From Piscicola geometra (taxonomy: Eukaryota; Annelida; Clitellata; Hirudinida; Piscicolidae), in contig OX030956.1 of NCBI GenBank assembly GCA_943735955.1, positions 8,684,525 through 8,748,524 on the forward strand: 64,000 bases of DNA, in the 5' to 3' direction. Position numbers and translations under genes: made by a program. Below are positions 12,594-28,062 of the stretch, piece by piece. The notes beneath the pieces are model-generated. The model made no database searches. It saw only the letters and a list, made by a program, of their open reading frames with translations, and was not told where the DNA came from. How positions within the stretch are numbered: the first letter of the stretch is position 1; every line of letters starts with the position of its first letter.

Positions 12594-12973
12594 ATTATCA
12601 TGATATGAATTCGCACCAGTTCCTAATGAAGCACGGCTAAACCTGTGAAGCAGCTGCGAACAGAATTCTCAACAACAAACATAAACATTAAAAAAAGTAC
12701 GATGATAAATAAACAAACACATAGATACAAATGCCACATCCGAAAACACACACAAACAAACAAAAACCAACAGAAATACATTCATTTCTACACAAACATA
12801 ACGCCCACACATTCATAAATACCATCACATCTCTAGCAAGCACACCTATCAATGCAAAAAGACAAACACACAAACACACCTAGATACAAGCAACCCACAA
12901 ACAAGCAAACAAACACACAAAAACTGACATTCTGTCGAACAGAACACACCTTGATTACCGGTGACAGCCTGTG

Positions 12974-12981
12974 GTATATAA
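12974..12981 (+). promoter_or_regulatory. TATA box for the four-pass membrane protein gene
   Basis: TATATAAG lies in a context typical of a metazoan core promoter. A start about 30 bases downstream (~13005) would give a short leader exon ending before GTGAGTC at 13033, with the coding exon following at 13747. The promoter use is inferred from position. Confidence 0.5.
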
Positions 12982-13756
12982 GGGTCTCAGTGGAATGAGA
13001 AGCAGTGAACGACAGAAAACCTGCTACTTTAAGTGAGTCACACTTTTCGGTTTAACTTTTATTCTTTCATTTTTAATATTCGCTTTGCAGTCCAATGTTA
13101 GATTGAAAGAGTAAATCGTACTTTAAATTTTAGCACTTTAACATTTCATCACTCAAGCTTTGTGCCAACTTTAAAAAAGATTGTTTAATTTTAAAATACT
13201 TGAATACCGTAATATAACAACATATTCACAAGTTGTAAAATAATTTTTCATAGCCCAAAAATAGAGGTATTGCTTTAAAGAATTCTTATTGGCCGCCAGA
13301 GACATTCAAGTTTTTAAATAGACGTTTGAGTGTATTATGTACAAAATAAAGGTTAAAAATTAATATTTTGAAGAATTAGGGTGTCCTAACATTATAGATG
13401 TTCCAAGATTCGGGTATTGTAGGGTAGCTCACTTGTTTCACGAAATAATTAGTTATGCAAGAAAACGAACACAGCATCGTATGACGTAGTCAAGTGCATT
13501 GAATCAACTTATTCAGGCAACTTAAACTCTATATAACTAACAAACACTACACAAATACTTCCAAGCGAAAACATCTTACTACGTCAACTAGCCAAGCACT
13601 CAATTTTTATTAAAATAAAACCAAATTCAACGAAGAATACTATTGACGTGGCGTAATCCCAAACACTTCAACAATGTGACACCTTACATAGCTTTTTCAA
13701 AGCCCTCATTCGATAAAAGAGTTCATTTTCTTTTTATTCATCCCAGAAGAAGCACA

Positions 13757-17080
<3,324 letters not shown>

Positions 17081-17143
17081 ATACGTCAATAAGTCTCTCA
17101 AATAGCTTTTAGTGATGGCGATGGTAGTAGTTATTTTATTAAA

Positions 17144-17149
17144 AATAAA
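17144..17149 (+). terminator. Poly(A) signal of the four-pass gene
   Basis: AATAAA occurs 64 bases after the stop codon at 17080, on the coding strand. Confidence 0.5.
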
Positions 17150-18030
17150 AATTATAATTTAATAATAATGAATTATTAAATAATGTTATATTACTAAATT
17201 TGTAACAAAATATGTAATAACAATAATTATAAATTGGTGATTAGTGTTAATGATATAAATAATAACTCCATGTCTCCCAATGAACACTTTCTTGATGATT
17301 GAGTGCTACTAGTAACCTAGAAACTTCGTAGTTTAAAATGTTAAATGTTTTTATACTGTTACATCCGTCTCGCCTCCAAGACTTTCTTTCAATGCAAGCA
17401 AACTTCAACTGAGTAATCGCATTTATTTAGTATGTTTTCTTCGATTGCTGATTGTAAATTTTCACAAGAAGTGTTTTCGAAATTGATATTTAATAATTAT
17501 TTTAAATATTCTTTTCAATTGATTTGTTTTGCTTTCTCACAAAGTAAATCTTGAGTTTGTTTCATAATTCGAATATTATTGCCAAAATCAAAATTTCTGC
17601 TTTTCTTTTTCCCATTTAAGTTCTCTAAAATTTCTATGTCTGTAAAATTTTAAATTGTGCAGTGAAAAGAATCAACACTTAGAAGTTCATTTTTTTATTT
17701 CTGGTTTTTTAGTGAACATGAGGATCAGACTGTCTTCTTCTTCACATATTGTACAGGAATCCTCCGGAGCATAAACGCACATAAACACTATCATTGAATA
17801 ACAAATAAATAATAATAAATATATGAACATATATTTTTAAAACAAAATAAACTAACCCAGATGAAAATATATTAAATAGATTTGAACTGTCTTTAAAATT
17901 CAGTTCACTGAATTTCTGTAAAAAAACGGTAAAATTTAAAAAAAGGGCAAATAAATACAATTCATAGAGATACGCCCTTCAGTGGATGCTCCCTTCACGC
18001 GCTCGTCCGTTGAAGAGGCAAAACCCGCCA

Positions 18031-18042
18031 TATATATCCCTG
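18031..18042 (+). promoter_or_regulatory. TATA-like element upstream of the Asn/His-rich gene
   Basis: CCATATATATCC is followed by a non-repetitive leader of about 320 bases before the ATG at 18364. Assignment rests only on sequence and spacing. Confidence 0.3.
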
Positions 18043-18363
18043 CCACTTGTCTTCGAATCATTGGAGAAGGCTGCCAGTGTATGCGTTGAAGTTGATAATA
18101 CTTTTAAGTTTTATAAATAGAATAATAAGACCCTCTCTGGATCTCCCTGGATATTTGAGAATATTTCTGCAACTTCAGTAAAGTAGTTGAACATTTGAAA
18201 AAAATAAATATGGAGAATGGAAAAAAGCATTGATTAGAATAAAATAAAGTACAATACAATGGAAAATATCATTAACGTGGCGTGAACCCAAACGAGCTTC
18301 AAGACCACTCGGTTATGAGATCAGGTTGAATAATAATCGGATGGAAGCATGAGGAAGTAGAAG

Positions 18364-21158
18364 ATGTTGTTTTCATTGTTGCTGATTTCTGCCTCAGTGT
18401 TGATTGTTGCAAGAAACGATCGCAACTTCAACAACCACCACCTCAACAACCACCACTTCAACAACCACCACTTCAACAACCACCACCTCAACATCCACCA
18501 CCTGAACAACCACCACCTTAACAACCACCACCTCAACAACCACCACATCAACAACCACCACTCCAGCAACCAACACATCAATACCCAACATTCCAACAAC
18601 CACCACTCTAACAACCAACATTCAAACAACCAACACATCAACACCCAACATTCCAACAACCACCACTCCAACAACCAACGCACACAACATGAACATCCGA
18701 ACAATTACACTCCCACCAAAAGCATGAGCAATGTTCTCAACAACACAAACAACAAATCAAAATCCTTCAAAAACTATCTACACGTTCATAACACCAACAA
18801 CTCCAACACTCACAACTACAACGTCTTCATCAACAAAATAAGCGTTGATCATAAAAACAACACACAAAAACAAAGAGATAAAAGCGAACTCAACAACGCC
18901 CTGGAACACAAACAAAGAGACACGCATACAAACAGGCATACACTTGAACATCCTGTGCCCATTCAAACAGAAGACAAAATCTTTCTTCCCCCTCACAGAC
19001 ACACCCTTCCTCTGAGCAGGGTGCTTGCTTCTAGCCTCCGAAACGAAATTAGAATCAATGACGTTGTATATAGCGATGTCATCAAAAGGCCGAGAAATGA
19101 ATATATTAGCAACAGCAACGAAAAGAACCACATTCAAAACAACAGCAACAACCACATTCACAACAACAACAACAACCACATTCACAACAACAGCAACAAC
19201 CACATTCACAACAACAACAACCACATTCACAACAACAACAACAACCACATTCACAACAACAGCAACAACCACATTCACAACAACAACAACCACATTCACA
19301 ACAACAACAACCACATTTACATCAATGAGCGTCCAAAAGATGCAAACAACCACGCCCATGCGAACAACTCCATCATCATCATCACCAACGACGACGAATC
19401 TCTTCCACACCCTACGCCCTACATCTATCAAGTTAGCGCTCACGCCCTTGCTGAAGACACCCTGGTGTGATTGTGCTTGTCTTTTTGAAATGAACTTTTC
19501 ATCTTTCATGTGTTAGAGCGTTTAAAGTTTCCACTGAATACGTTTGCAGTTCCTTTTAAGTGACAATAATATGGTGTTCCATTCTTGGGTAATTAGCACG
19601 ATAATGATTATGATGAAGGTAATGATGAAGATGATGATAATGATGATGATGATAATTTTGTTTATTATAATGATGACGATGATAGTAATTATTTTTCTCA
19701 TTATTTTTTTTTCTTGTCATATTGATGAGATTCAAAACTAATTACATCTTCAATTAGAGATATTAAGATTTATAGTTGTACGATTAATTTTATTATGCAT
19801 CTTCTCACTTTTAATCCACCACAACGATAAACCATGCCCATCCCTTACAGATCCTTCAAAATATGTTTTCTTCGTCATCAACATCATCATCATCACCACC
19901 ACAACCATCATCATCATCATCAGCACTACCACCATCATCATCATCTGCATCATCATCACCATTTTCTCTTCTTTCATCAGCGGCATCTTCATTAAAACCA
20001 TCATCATCATCTTTATCAGCATCTTCTTCATCATCATCATCATCACCATTATCATTATCTTCGTCACCTCCCTCATTACTCAATCTTTCGCTCTCAAGTG
20101 CCTGGGCGTATCCGAAACAATTAGCAAGAGAAGGAAGTGACAGAAAGTTGAAGGTTTCGACTGGAAGGATGGAGGAGATGAATGAAATAAAAGTCATGAA
20201 GATGAGGAAGATGAAGATGATGATGAGGAGGGCGATGGTGAAGATGATGATGAGGTTGGAGACGGCGACAGATAGTGAAATAAGTGGCATACTTGACAAC
20301 GCCCAAAACAATAAAAGCAATCATAAGAAGCAAAACAGTCGAAACGGTGGCAACAATCCAAAGAACAAAAAGAACATAGTTTTAAAAGGTGTTAAGGATG
20401 TGGAAAATTATTTCAATGGAATGAAGTACAAAGAAAGTATTGCGGGTGTTGATGATGATGATGCTGATGGTGATAATGATTTGAAAGCCAGATCTATTGT
20501 CTCGCTTCTTCTAAACAATCACACAACAACCACTAATGATACTGCTGATAGCACAAGTAGTATCACAAACAATGAGGTGTTGACAACTGAAACAAGTGCC
20601 AACACTACTTATGTTACTACTCCTACTACTAGTACTAGTAATTACAAAAGTAACCTTCTTTCTTCTCATACCATTCTAAAAAAAGAGTCATCTACCACCA
20701 AACGAGAATCTGACGTTGGGGCAGTTGACGATGAAAAAGACAAAGCAAAAACAAGTGCAACTGATGCTCCTTATGACGATGATGATGATGATAATAATAA
20801 TAATGATGACGATGATTCAGATTTTTTTCTAATCAATCAATTCAACCACACTTCAAGAATTTCAAAAAATGATTTCACTAACAAACCAATCGACCTTTTA
20901 AACGACGAAGAAATAACACCCTTAGATTCCACCATTGCTTTCTCAAACGCTTCTAGAAACCTGGACGCCATGGTGCCTCAACTCATCTCCCTTTCCAACC
21001 CTTCCAAAATCAATGTCGAAAGTCAAGGTGCTAGCGCCAGCCACAGACCTTATTTCCTATTGATTATTTTGACTAGTGTTAGTTTCGGTGTAGGACTAAT
21101 TAGCGCAGTTGGCTGCATTGTATTCAAAGTAAAACGATCTCATTTTTTCATTTTATGA
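18364..21158 (+). CDS. Low-complexity Asn/His-, Ser- and Asp-rich probable type I membrane protein
   Basis: I propose two exons, 18364-19431 and 19851-21158, joined in phase 0 (donor CAA|GTTAGC, acceptor CCCTTACAG|ATC), giving 791 residues. Residues 1-16 (MLFSLLLISASVLIVA) are a good signal peptide. The ectodomain starts with NNHHLNNHH-type repeats and has a less repetitive middle (~120-250) and a second NNHIHNNN block. It continues with a poly-Ser/Pro block, a Lys/Met-rich stretch, Asp/Asn runs and several N-glycosylation sites. One membrane helix lies at ~757-779 (YFLLIILTSVSFGVGLISAV), with a short basic tail. Without the splice there would be two ORFs, 18364-19470 and 19863-21158; that is the main alternative. 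I do not recognise a family. The repeats alone could keep frames open, but the matching signal peptide and final helix support a real gene. Confidence 0.4.
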
Positions 21159-21226
21159 ATTACTATTTAATATGAAATTAAAGAGAAATTAATATTTATT
21201 TATACGATGTGAAAATATTTAGATTA

Positions 21227-21232
21227 AATAAA
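21227..21232 (+). terminator. Poly(A) signal after the Asn/Ser/Asp-rich gene
   Basis: AATAAA occurs 69 bases after the stop at 21158. TXN2 begins only ~300 bases further on, on the same strand. Confidence 0.45.
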
Positions 21233-21533
21233 GAGAACGCATCCGCTTTTTGATTACTACGTAATGTAATTTTCAAACACAAAAACAAAAAACATCAAAA
21301 AATCTTTATAAAAAGTTTTCTAATAAATAAACCAAAAAAAGTTAGTGAAATCTAAATTATTTTAGTTTTCTTTTTCTATGTTATGGTTTCTATGCAGTCG
21401 AACTTGACAAACTATTATCGCTTGCTTTTTGCGACTTTTCGCTCTGTGGTATAATAATAAAGACTGTTTTTGTAAACTTATAAGCAATCAGTATAATTAA
21501 TTAATTAATTTAATAATTTTCACAGACAGCAAA

Positions 21534-24500
21534 ATGTCTTTAAGACAAATATGCAAGAGGGTAGGCACCCCGATCCACAGCATGTTTAAAAAGTTGTCAT
21601 ATCCCAAAGCTCTGAGCAGATCAGCGCCTTTAGGTGCGGTTTCGAAGTCTGCACAGCTTTCGTGTCCCAAGAGAGACCACCATGTGCTCAAGGCCACCAA
21701 GTCGGCATGGGAACACTCGCAACCACTTGAACTCAAAGGAACCAAACGCTTTTGTTCCAAAATCACTTCTCACGTGATCGACGTCAAAGACACACAAGAC
21801 TTTCGCAAGAGAGTCCTCAACAGCCAACTGCCTGTCATCGTCGACTTCTACGCTGAGTAGGTGTTGTATGTGTGCATTAAGTCCTAATCATTAGGATTAA
21901 ACCTATTTTGTAACCTTATGATCATGGGTGTAGATAAATGCGAAACGGCGAAAATTAAAGTGGTTAAAAAGCGAAATATCTATAATTTCCATTAAAATGT
22001 TTAGTTAGGGTTACGGTTAGAGTTAGTGCTAGAATAAGATAATTTTCTCAAATTTTCGCCTTTTCAGCCATGTTCATTTTCGTCTTTCGCATTTTATCTA
22101 CACCCGATGATCATGTATGTCAGTTTGATGAATAATTACTCAAAACTAAATACTTTTGAAACAGTGTACCCCCAAATTAGCATATAAAATTGCTTGCTAT
22201 AACTTAAAAATGTAAATTTTTTATAATGAACACTATTTAACTGTTAGGTTATATTTATAATTAATATACATCAGTACATTACTATTATTTCAAATAACTT
22301 CAGAATGAAATGTGTCTTTTCTGCAGACTGAATACAGTTCCTGCATCACCTTTATTGCACATTCCATACACTGGTTTCATCTTGGTATCTTCAGTGCTGA
22401 TGGTTCTTGTTTTGAGTTTATTCCACTATCTGTAACACTTTCTTGAAAGCTGTCAGTATTTGTGACAAGTTTCTGTAGTTTGAAGGATCATATTAAATAA
22501 TCTAACACCACCTACTTTTGGGTGGATTTACGTAGTTAAGGGGTGGAGCTTTAAGGTTAGGGTTATTATTAAAAATTACTTTTAGTTGGTAAAAAATCTT
22601 TAAACTTCCTTCTTTAACTACGTAACTTTGTGGTGTTAGATTATTTAATATGATCCATTTGCCTTGTTGTAAAGTTGATGAGCAAACCAATACTTTGCCC
22701 AGTAATACAAAGTAAATTTGCAGGTTTTTTTGCAATCTTGGCCTTGTGATGGCATGGCACCCATTCTGCTGAAGTTCCAATAAATTATGGGCCCATTGTT
22801 CATGTTCTTCTCTCATCATCATTGAGTCAGATGCAGATAAGAGGTCAGAAGGCTTCTTTTTCAGCTGCACGAAGAGCTTATGAGAGGATATCTGGGTTAG
22901 ACAGCAACCTGAAAAATAAAATTAAACAAAGGGCAGATGAGCACATTATAGTGTCAACAGCTAACCCGAGAGCAGTAGGCAGTTTCATACTTTTATGGAA
23001 AAGTGAGACATTCCCATTCTACCAAGGGAAGCGCCTCAGACAAGTGCTATTACCCTTCAGTTTCCCAGCCAGTGTTATCGCCCTAATGCCTTGCAGGTTA
23101 GGATTTGGGTAATCAAAGGCTAGTGGAGGTGTCACAAAAATCACTGAGCTGAGAAGTTGCAACGAATGCGAAAGACGAAATGTTCTTCTACAGTGCTGAA
23201 ACTTGCCATGTGCGACATTGTCCATTAAGTTACATTAGACTTGAAAGATACAAATCAAAGTTAAAGAAAGTTTCTACGTTACCATATCTACGATTTCTAA
23301 TACGCAGCAGTATTAACAATATGTAGCATGTAACAATGTAACATTGTAGCATTATTATATTTGTATTCTTTGACGATTTTGGGTGATCTTTTTTTGAAAA
23401 TCTAATGAAGCTGTTAGTTTTTTATTGTTTTTAGGTTAAAGCTTATCCAATTATGATACAAAAAGTTTAATATTATAAAAAAAGTTTTCTAGTGTGCATT
23501 TATCTACATATACGTTTATGTATACGAATGTATGTTTTATTTTTATCATATACTTTAACTGTTATAGTTTGAATCAATAGTTTTGAACATATTTCTTTCT
23601 AAGCAGTAAATTGTTTACGGTATTCTTTTGAAGTACCTCTTAGAGTCTATAGATTATAAGGAGTTGAAATAGTTTATGTTTTCACAATTATTTATTTTAA
23701 ATTTGTAAAATAGTTATATAGTATTATTTCAAATAATTATTTAAAATATAAATCTTTCAATAATAATACTTGAAGATTCTTGAAATGTTAAAATTATATA
23801 ATATAATATAACTTATATAAATTAAAATAACTTGTTTTTTATTAGCAAATAAAGTGCGAATTAACATTTTAAAACAGAAATATGAGAGTAAATAAGAAAA
23901 AGAAAAACTATCAATTTTAATCTCACAATATGAGGTTCTCATGAATCTATAGTTTTCAATATGAATCACTTAGAAAACTTCCGAAATGATACAGCAAAAA
24001 ATAAAATGTCAAAATAACCTCTGATCAAATCAAGCACTTTCATGCCTATATATAAGCTCTACAGCATGTAATAAGTTTTTCACACTTCAATAAACGATCC
24101 ACCAGTTGGTGTGGTCCGTGCAAGTTGTTGGTCCCGAAACTGGAGAGTCTGGTGAGCAAGAACAATGGCAAGTTGGTGCTCGCGAAGGTGAACATCGAGG
24201 AACAGGCAGAACTGGCCGAGGAGTACCAGGTGGGTGCATGTGAGAGGATGCAGTCGTTTCACCCGTAACATACACGCCCAAAATTACACGTTCATCTTGT
24301 ACACAATTCACCTGTAACACGTTTGACTGCAAGAGATTCATTTTCAATCCGATCGAGCTGACAAAAGAGCATGCATGAATTGTTATTGGTTTACTCGTTA
24401 ATGATTAAGTTGACATTTCCATGCTTGCTCTCTCTCTCCCTCTTTCTCTTAAAAAATTAATATAAAATAGGAAAGTTTTTTATAACGATTTGTTAGGACA

Positions 24501-25905
24501 GTTTTTATTGGAGTTATTACTACGTCGAGTTTTCAAATCTCCAAAAATTGTTGCGGTTGAAATTGTTGTGGTGTGGGTATTTGGGTTGAAGCTCTAGTTG
24601 TTTAGATCTATCAGTTGGGTGCTTTGTCGCTGTGGGGGCGGGTCAATAGTGGTTGAGTGGCGGTGAGGGCTTGCGCCGTCAATTGCCACTGGGGCCAACT
24701 TTCCACTTCTCAAAATTGATCCGAAAGAATCGTTATATGATATAGTCTATGTAGCATATTTCTAAAATACCTTCAAGTCATTCAAGTCGCATTAGATTGA
24801 AAAGATGTTTAATAAGTTATAAGAACATCATAATCGACTAGGAACTCGTTAAAAGGTAGTTTAAACAATAACACATGGTTATTATACATAAGATCTGTTA
24901 AGATATTTGCCAAAAGAAATGTTAGACGAGTGCGAGTTCTGTAGAGGGTAGGAACATTTGAGGGTAATCAGGGAGGATGAAAGGATTGTTTTGATGGCTT
25001 ATAAAGTAGTATATTAAAACTTCTGAAAATCTGAAAATAGAACCTGAAATAAAGACTGACATAAATGTATTTTATTTGTGTTTGTTTATTATTCTCTGAT
25101 GTATGTGGTTTTAGGCAGTTATTTTTTCAATATGTCTATTTCGATGATTAGTGATGCCTCTCATTGCATAACTCATCTCTGGATCTTTTTAATTGGCCCT
25201 GCTTTTTGACCTTTCAAATGTATATATTTTAGAGTTGTACCTTATGTTCGTACCTAATGAAGTTCATACCTTCTAGGACCGAATAAGTAAAAAAATTATT
25301 ATTCGTTGTTCGGCTGAATACTAGCTTTCAGGACAAATGGGCATCACCTTACCTCGACTCTAGTGAAATGATTCAGCTCATGATTTATAATCATCATCAC
25401 ATCATCATCATTGAGCGCAGATATTATTTATAAACCCATCACCTATTTAAAAAACTCTACTGTATTATTTCCATGTTCACTTTTCTGTACCACATTTAAA
25501 TCAAAATTTCTGTGTGAATACATCATGATGAAGTTTTTAAAAGCACATTTCAATCACTAAACAGTATTCTTTGTCGATATAATAGTTGTAGTTGAAGCTG
25601 TGCCGTATACCGGATTACTATTCCGAATGACTAGAATTAGTAATCAAGGGGAGGAAGGCACTTGCCCTCAATGCCCCACCCCTAGATCCGCGTCTATTTT
25701 TGATGCAGCTATGCTATTTAAACGCTTTTTAGAAAAAATATTTTTGAATTATTATTGAAGAACACCTAATTACACCAGTGGCACCACGCAGGTGATGGCA
25801 GTGCCGACGGTGGTGGCGATGAAGAACGGCAAGGAGATTGACAAGTTTGTTGGCTTCAAGGATGACGAGGCCCTTGAGCTCTTCATCGACAAGCTCATCC
25901 GATGA
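21534..25905 (+). CDS. TXN2: Mitochondrial thioredoxin (thioredoxin 2)
   Basis: The spliced CDS is 21534-21856, 24106-24229 and 25792-25905 (phases 2 and 0), 186 residues. It is a small dithiol reductase of the mitochondrial matrix, normally recycled by thioredoxin reductase and feeding peroxiredoxin 3. Residues 1-~75 are rich in Arg, Lys and Ser with no acidic cluster at the start, as in a mitochondrial transit peptide. The fold then runs through VIVDFYAD and the active site WCGPCK (Cys110/Cys113, at the start of exon 2). It continues through [18 protein letters not shown], the cis-proline loop AVPT (Pro154) and a C-terminal helix ending DKLIR. The length is close to the animal TXN2 norm (about 166). 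Intron 1 is 2.2 kb and holds a foldback element. The 3' UTR reaches a poly(A) signal at 26613. Confidence 0.93.
22485..22656. mobile_element. Foldback/MITE with 27-bp perfect terminal inverted repeats
   Basis: The left end GGATCATATTAAATAATCTA plus ACACCAC is matched perfectly as its reverse complement at the right end, followed by a second shared TACGTAGTTAA block. At 172 bp it carries no ORF. It lies in intron 1 of TXN2. No clear target duplication flanks it, so the superfamily is open. Confidence 0.7.
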
Positions 25906-26612
25906 GGTGCTGGTGTCTGGAGGGGAAGATGAAGGTGTGGAAGTAAAGATGAAGCCGAGACTGCAGTGGTGCCTGGTGTTTTAGGAAACGCTAAGTGGTC
26001 TCAGGAAGTGGTTGTTATGGCGTTGTACAGATTAATGCTGACTCAAAGCTTCCGAACTCCATACTAGAGCTAGAACTTTTTTCTCTCGTTTCTTTTCTTT
26101 CTGAGACAGCTTTAATGGTGGTTATGACGACATCATGGTTATGATTGAAGTCTCATCAGCCTATTCAAAAACGAAATTTGGCGAATATGGTATACACACT
26201 AGTTAGATTTGTTAGTCAAGACTTAAGGAAACTTGCTTGTTGATGATGAATATGCATTGATAAGGAGTTGTGCATTGATTGTAAGTTTGAGGCTGTTTAG
26301 AACTTCTAATCATTGATTTTATTTTTGGAAGTTTCATATGCAGGAATGGTGGTTTTGACGCATTAGTTGTATCAGCGTTTTTGATAAAAGATTGGTTTAA
26401 AAATTATGACATCTAATTATTTTCTTTAAATAATTCCATAGTGTACAATTCTTTACTTTAAATTATTTGACCATTAAGTTCCATAAAATGAATTGTAAAA
26501 GTTTGATGAAGCAGAAACTTCAAAGTTATCAATGAATGCAACTAATTGAACGGCTTTAATAATGCAATTAACTTAATTTATAGAACTAATGTTGAACAAT
26601 CTTTGTAAATTA

Positions 26613-26618
26613 AATAAA
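26613..26618 (+). terminator. TXN2: TXN2 poly(A) signal
   Basis: AATAAA is the first good hexamer in the ~700-base 3' UTR and lies 63 bases before the end of the opposing zinc-finger CDS. Confidence 0.5.
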
Positions 26619-26680
26619 AGTCTGATTCTTCATGTATATATTACATAAATAATTCAAAGTTTTTTGTGCTTCCATTCTTG

Positions 26681-27572
26681 TCATTTCCAACACTGTGGAG
26701 ATACTTGGTTGGAGAGAGCTTTGAGTGATTCCATATATGAAGGGTCTTGCTGTTCTAAGTTTGTAGATACAGTTGTGTTCGTATTCGTTGCGGTTTCATT
26801 ATTATTTTTATTATTATCAGTATTCATACTCCTAATGCCAATATTTGCTTCTTCATCTTTGTTCTTGATGACATGTTTGTCAATGTTGCAATGATCTCTT
26901 GCATACAAAGATTGCTCCCTCGAAGTGCTCTCTGTAACCAGCTGCAGGTCTCCCTTCTCCAGATGGTTCTTGAGGTGCTTTGAGAGACTGAACAGGTTCT
27001 TAAAAGTCTTGTTGCACCTCACACAGCCGTATACACTTTTGGATTGTTCAACATCTTCTGAATGTCTGATTTCAGAATTGTGCGTTGGTGATGGAGTGAG
27101 TGCCCCAGTGTGACTTGCATCCTCCAAGAGTGGGACATTATCGCTTGCGCCTTTGATGAAGGCTCGTTTATTCAGAACTATTATACTTCTGTTAAATAAT
27201 ATATTGCAAATTTAAAGTTTAAATGAATAAAAAAAAAAATTAATAATCATTCAATTATTAATTCAATTGACTCAAGGGCTTTGAGCTTCAAATTTTAAAG
27301 TTTAAACTTTAAATAAACTCAATGTTTGCACATAATATAGAAGTGAAAACTTATTTGGAAACGCACTTGACTTGCTCACTGCCGACGACAGAGTGAGCCT
27401 TCCAGAGATGCACCTTGATCGACTTCCAGTCCAGAAAGACTGCCTTGCAGAGGCGACAAGAAAGAGACTTTTTCCTGTGCAGACGAGAATGAGTTTCAAA
27501 GTTTTTGCAACAAATAAACGTTGCATTACAAAATTTGCATTTGAAAGGTTTTTCTTTTGTTTCGTTCAACAT
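26681..27572 (-). CDS. Small C2H2 zinc-finger protein
   Basis: There are two exons on the minus strand, 27367-27572 and 26681-27188, joined in phase 2 (donor GTCAA|GTGCGT, acceptor TTTAACAG|AAGT), giving 237 residues. The ATG at 27572 has an in-frame stop five codons upstream. Three C2H2 fingers are visible: C12-C15-H28-H32, C39-C42-H55-H60 and C124-C127-H140-H144 (CVRCNKTFKNLFSLSKHLKNH pattern, split from the first two by a ~60-residue linker). The C-terminal third is acidic and Asn/Thr-rich with no domain. It is likely a nucleic-acid-binding regulator, but the target cannot be inferred. The linkers lack the canonical TGEKP, except for a KEKPF run-in before finger 1. The gene is convergent with TXN2. 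Confidence 0.65.
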
Positions 27573-27850
27573 TTTCCAATAAATTTAATCTTTTCAAAAA
27601 GTTCTTAGTTAGAAAAACTAGGGTCTGAGTAATAGACTATCTATTAAAGAAACTTTAAAGCCTATGGCTTCAATATTTCAAGTTATTTTTAAAAATTAAT
27701 AAATTAGAATTAAGATATATTAACGAGAATTCAAATGAAAGTGAACAATAAAATCATGAGTTTCTAAAAAATGTATTTTCAATACATATGTGCTTATATT
27801 TGAAAAAAAGATATTTTTAAATCATGAAAATAATTATAATTACCATAAAC

Positions 27851-27890
27851 AGGGCTCGCGCTGTCAAGTGCCACTATGGCCAGTTGTTCC
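27851..27890. repeat. GGGCTCGCGCTGTCAAGTGCCACT repeat fragment
   Basis: The segment is similar to 24665-24705 (GGGCTTGCGCCGTCAATTGC followed by CACTGGGGCCA). Both copies run into AT-rich sequence with TTTTCAAAA-like ends. This is a short dispersed repeat of unknown class. Confidence 0.4.
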
Positions 27891-27914
27891 AATTTTTCAA
27901 AAATAGCATGAAAG

Positions 27915-28062
27915 CATGGGCGGCGATCCTGGGGGGGTCCTGGGGTCAGGACCGCCGCCCATGTGAAGGGGTATTTAAGTAAGCAAAGAATATTTTTGTT
28001 TTAGACAGATATCACAATAACTACACATCATGGTCAGGACCCCCCCAGGATCGCCGCCCATG
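27915..28062. mobile_element. Complete hAT-type MITE, 148 bp
   Basis: The terminal inverted repeats are 28 bp and perfect (CATGGGCGGCGATCCTGGGG plus GGGTCCTG). The element is flanked by identical 8-bp duplications, CATGAAAG at 27907-27914 and 28063-28070. An 8-bp duplication is the signature of hAT transposition. There is no coding capacity. Perfect ends and duplication suggest a recent insertion. Confidence 0.85.

Noticed and set aside
9092..12640. 1182-codon open frame (QHHLN repeats) as a protein gene
   Set aside because: It is set by a 15-bp repeat unit with no stop codon in one frame. The unique flanks add only a few dozen residues, with no signal peptide or recognisable domain.
19856..20320. 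Minus-strand frame with hydrophobic N-terminus and acidic tail
   Set aside because: It is antisense to the Ser/Asp-rich plus-strand frame. Its acidic tail is the complement of TCATCATC repeats, and no splice or poly(A) context fits.
24045..24056. TATATATAAG as an alternative TXN2 promoter
   Set aside because: It lies just before TXN2 exon 2, which begins mid-codon at the active site; no start codon would give a sensible protein.
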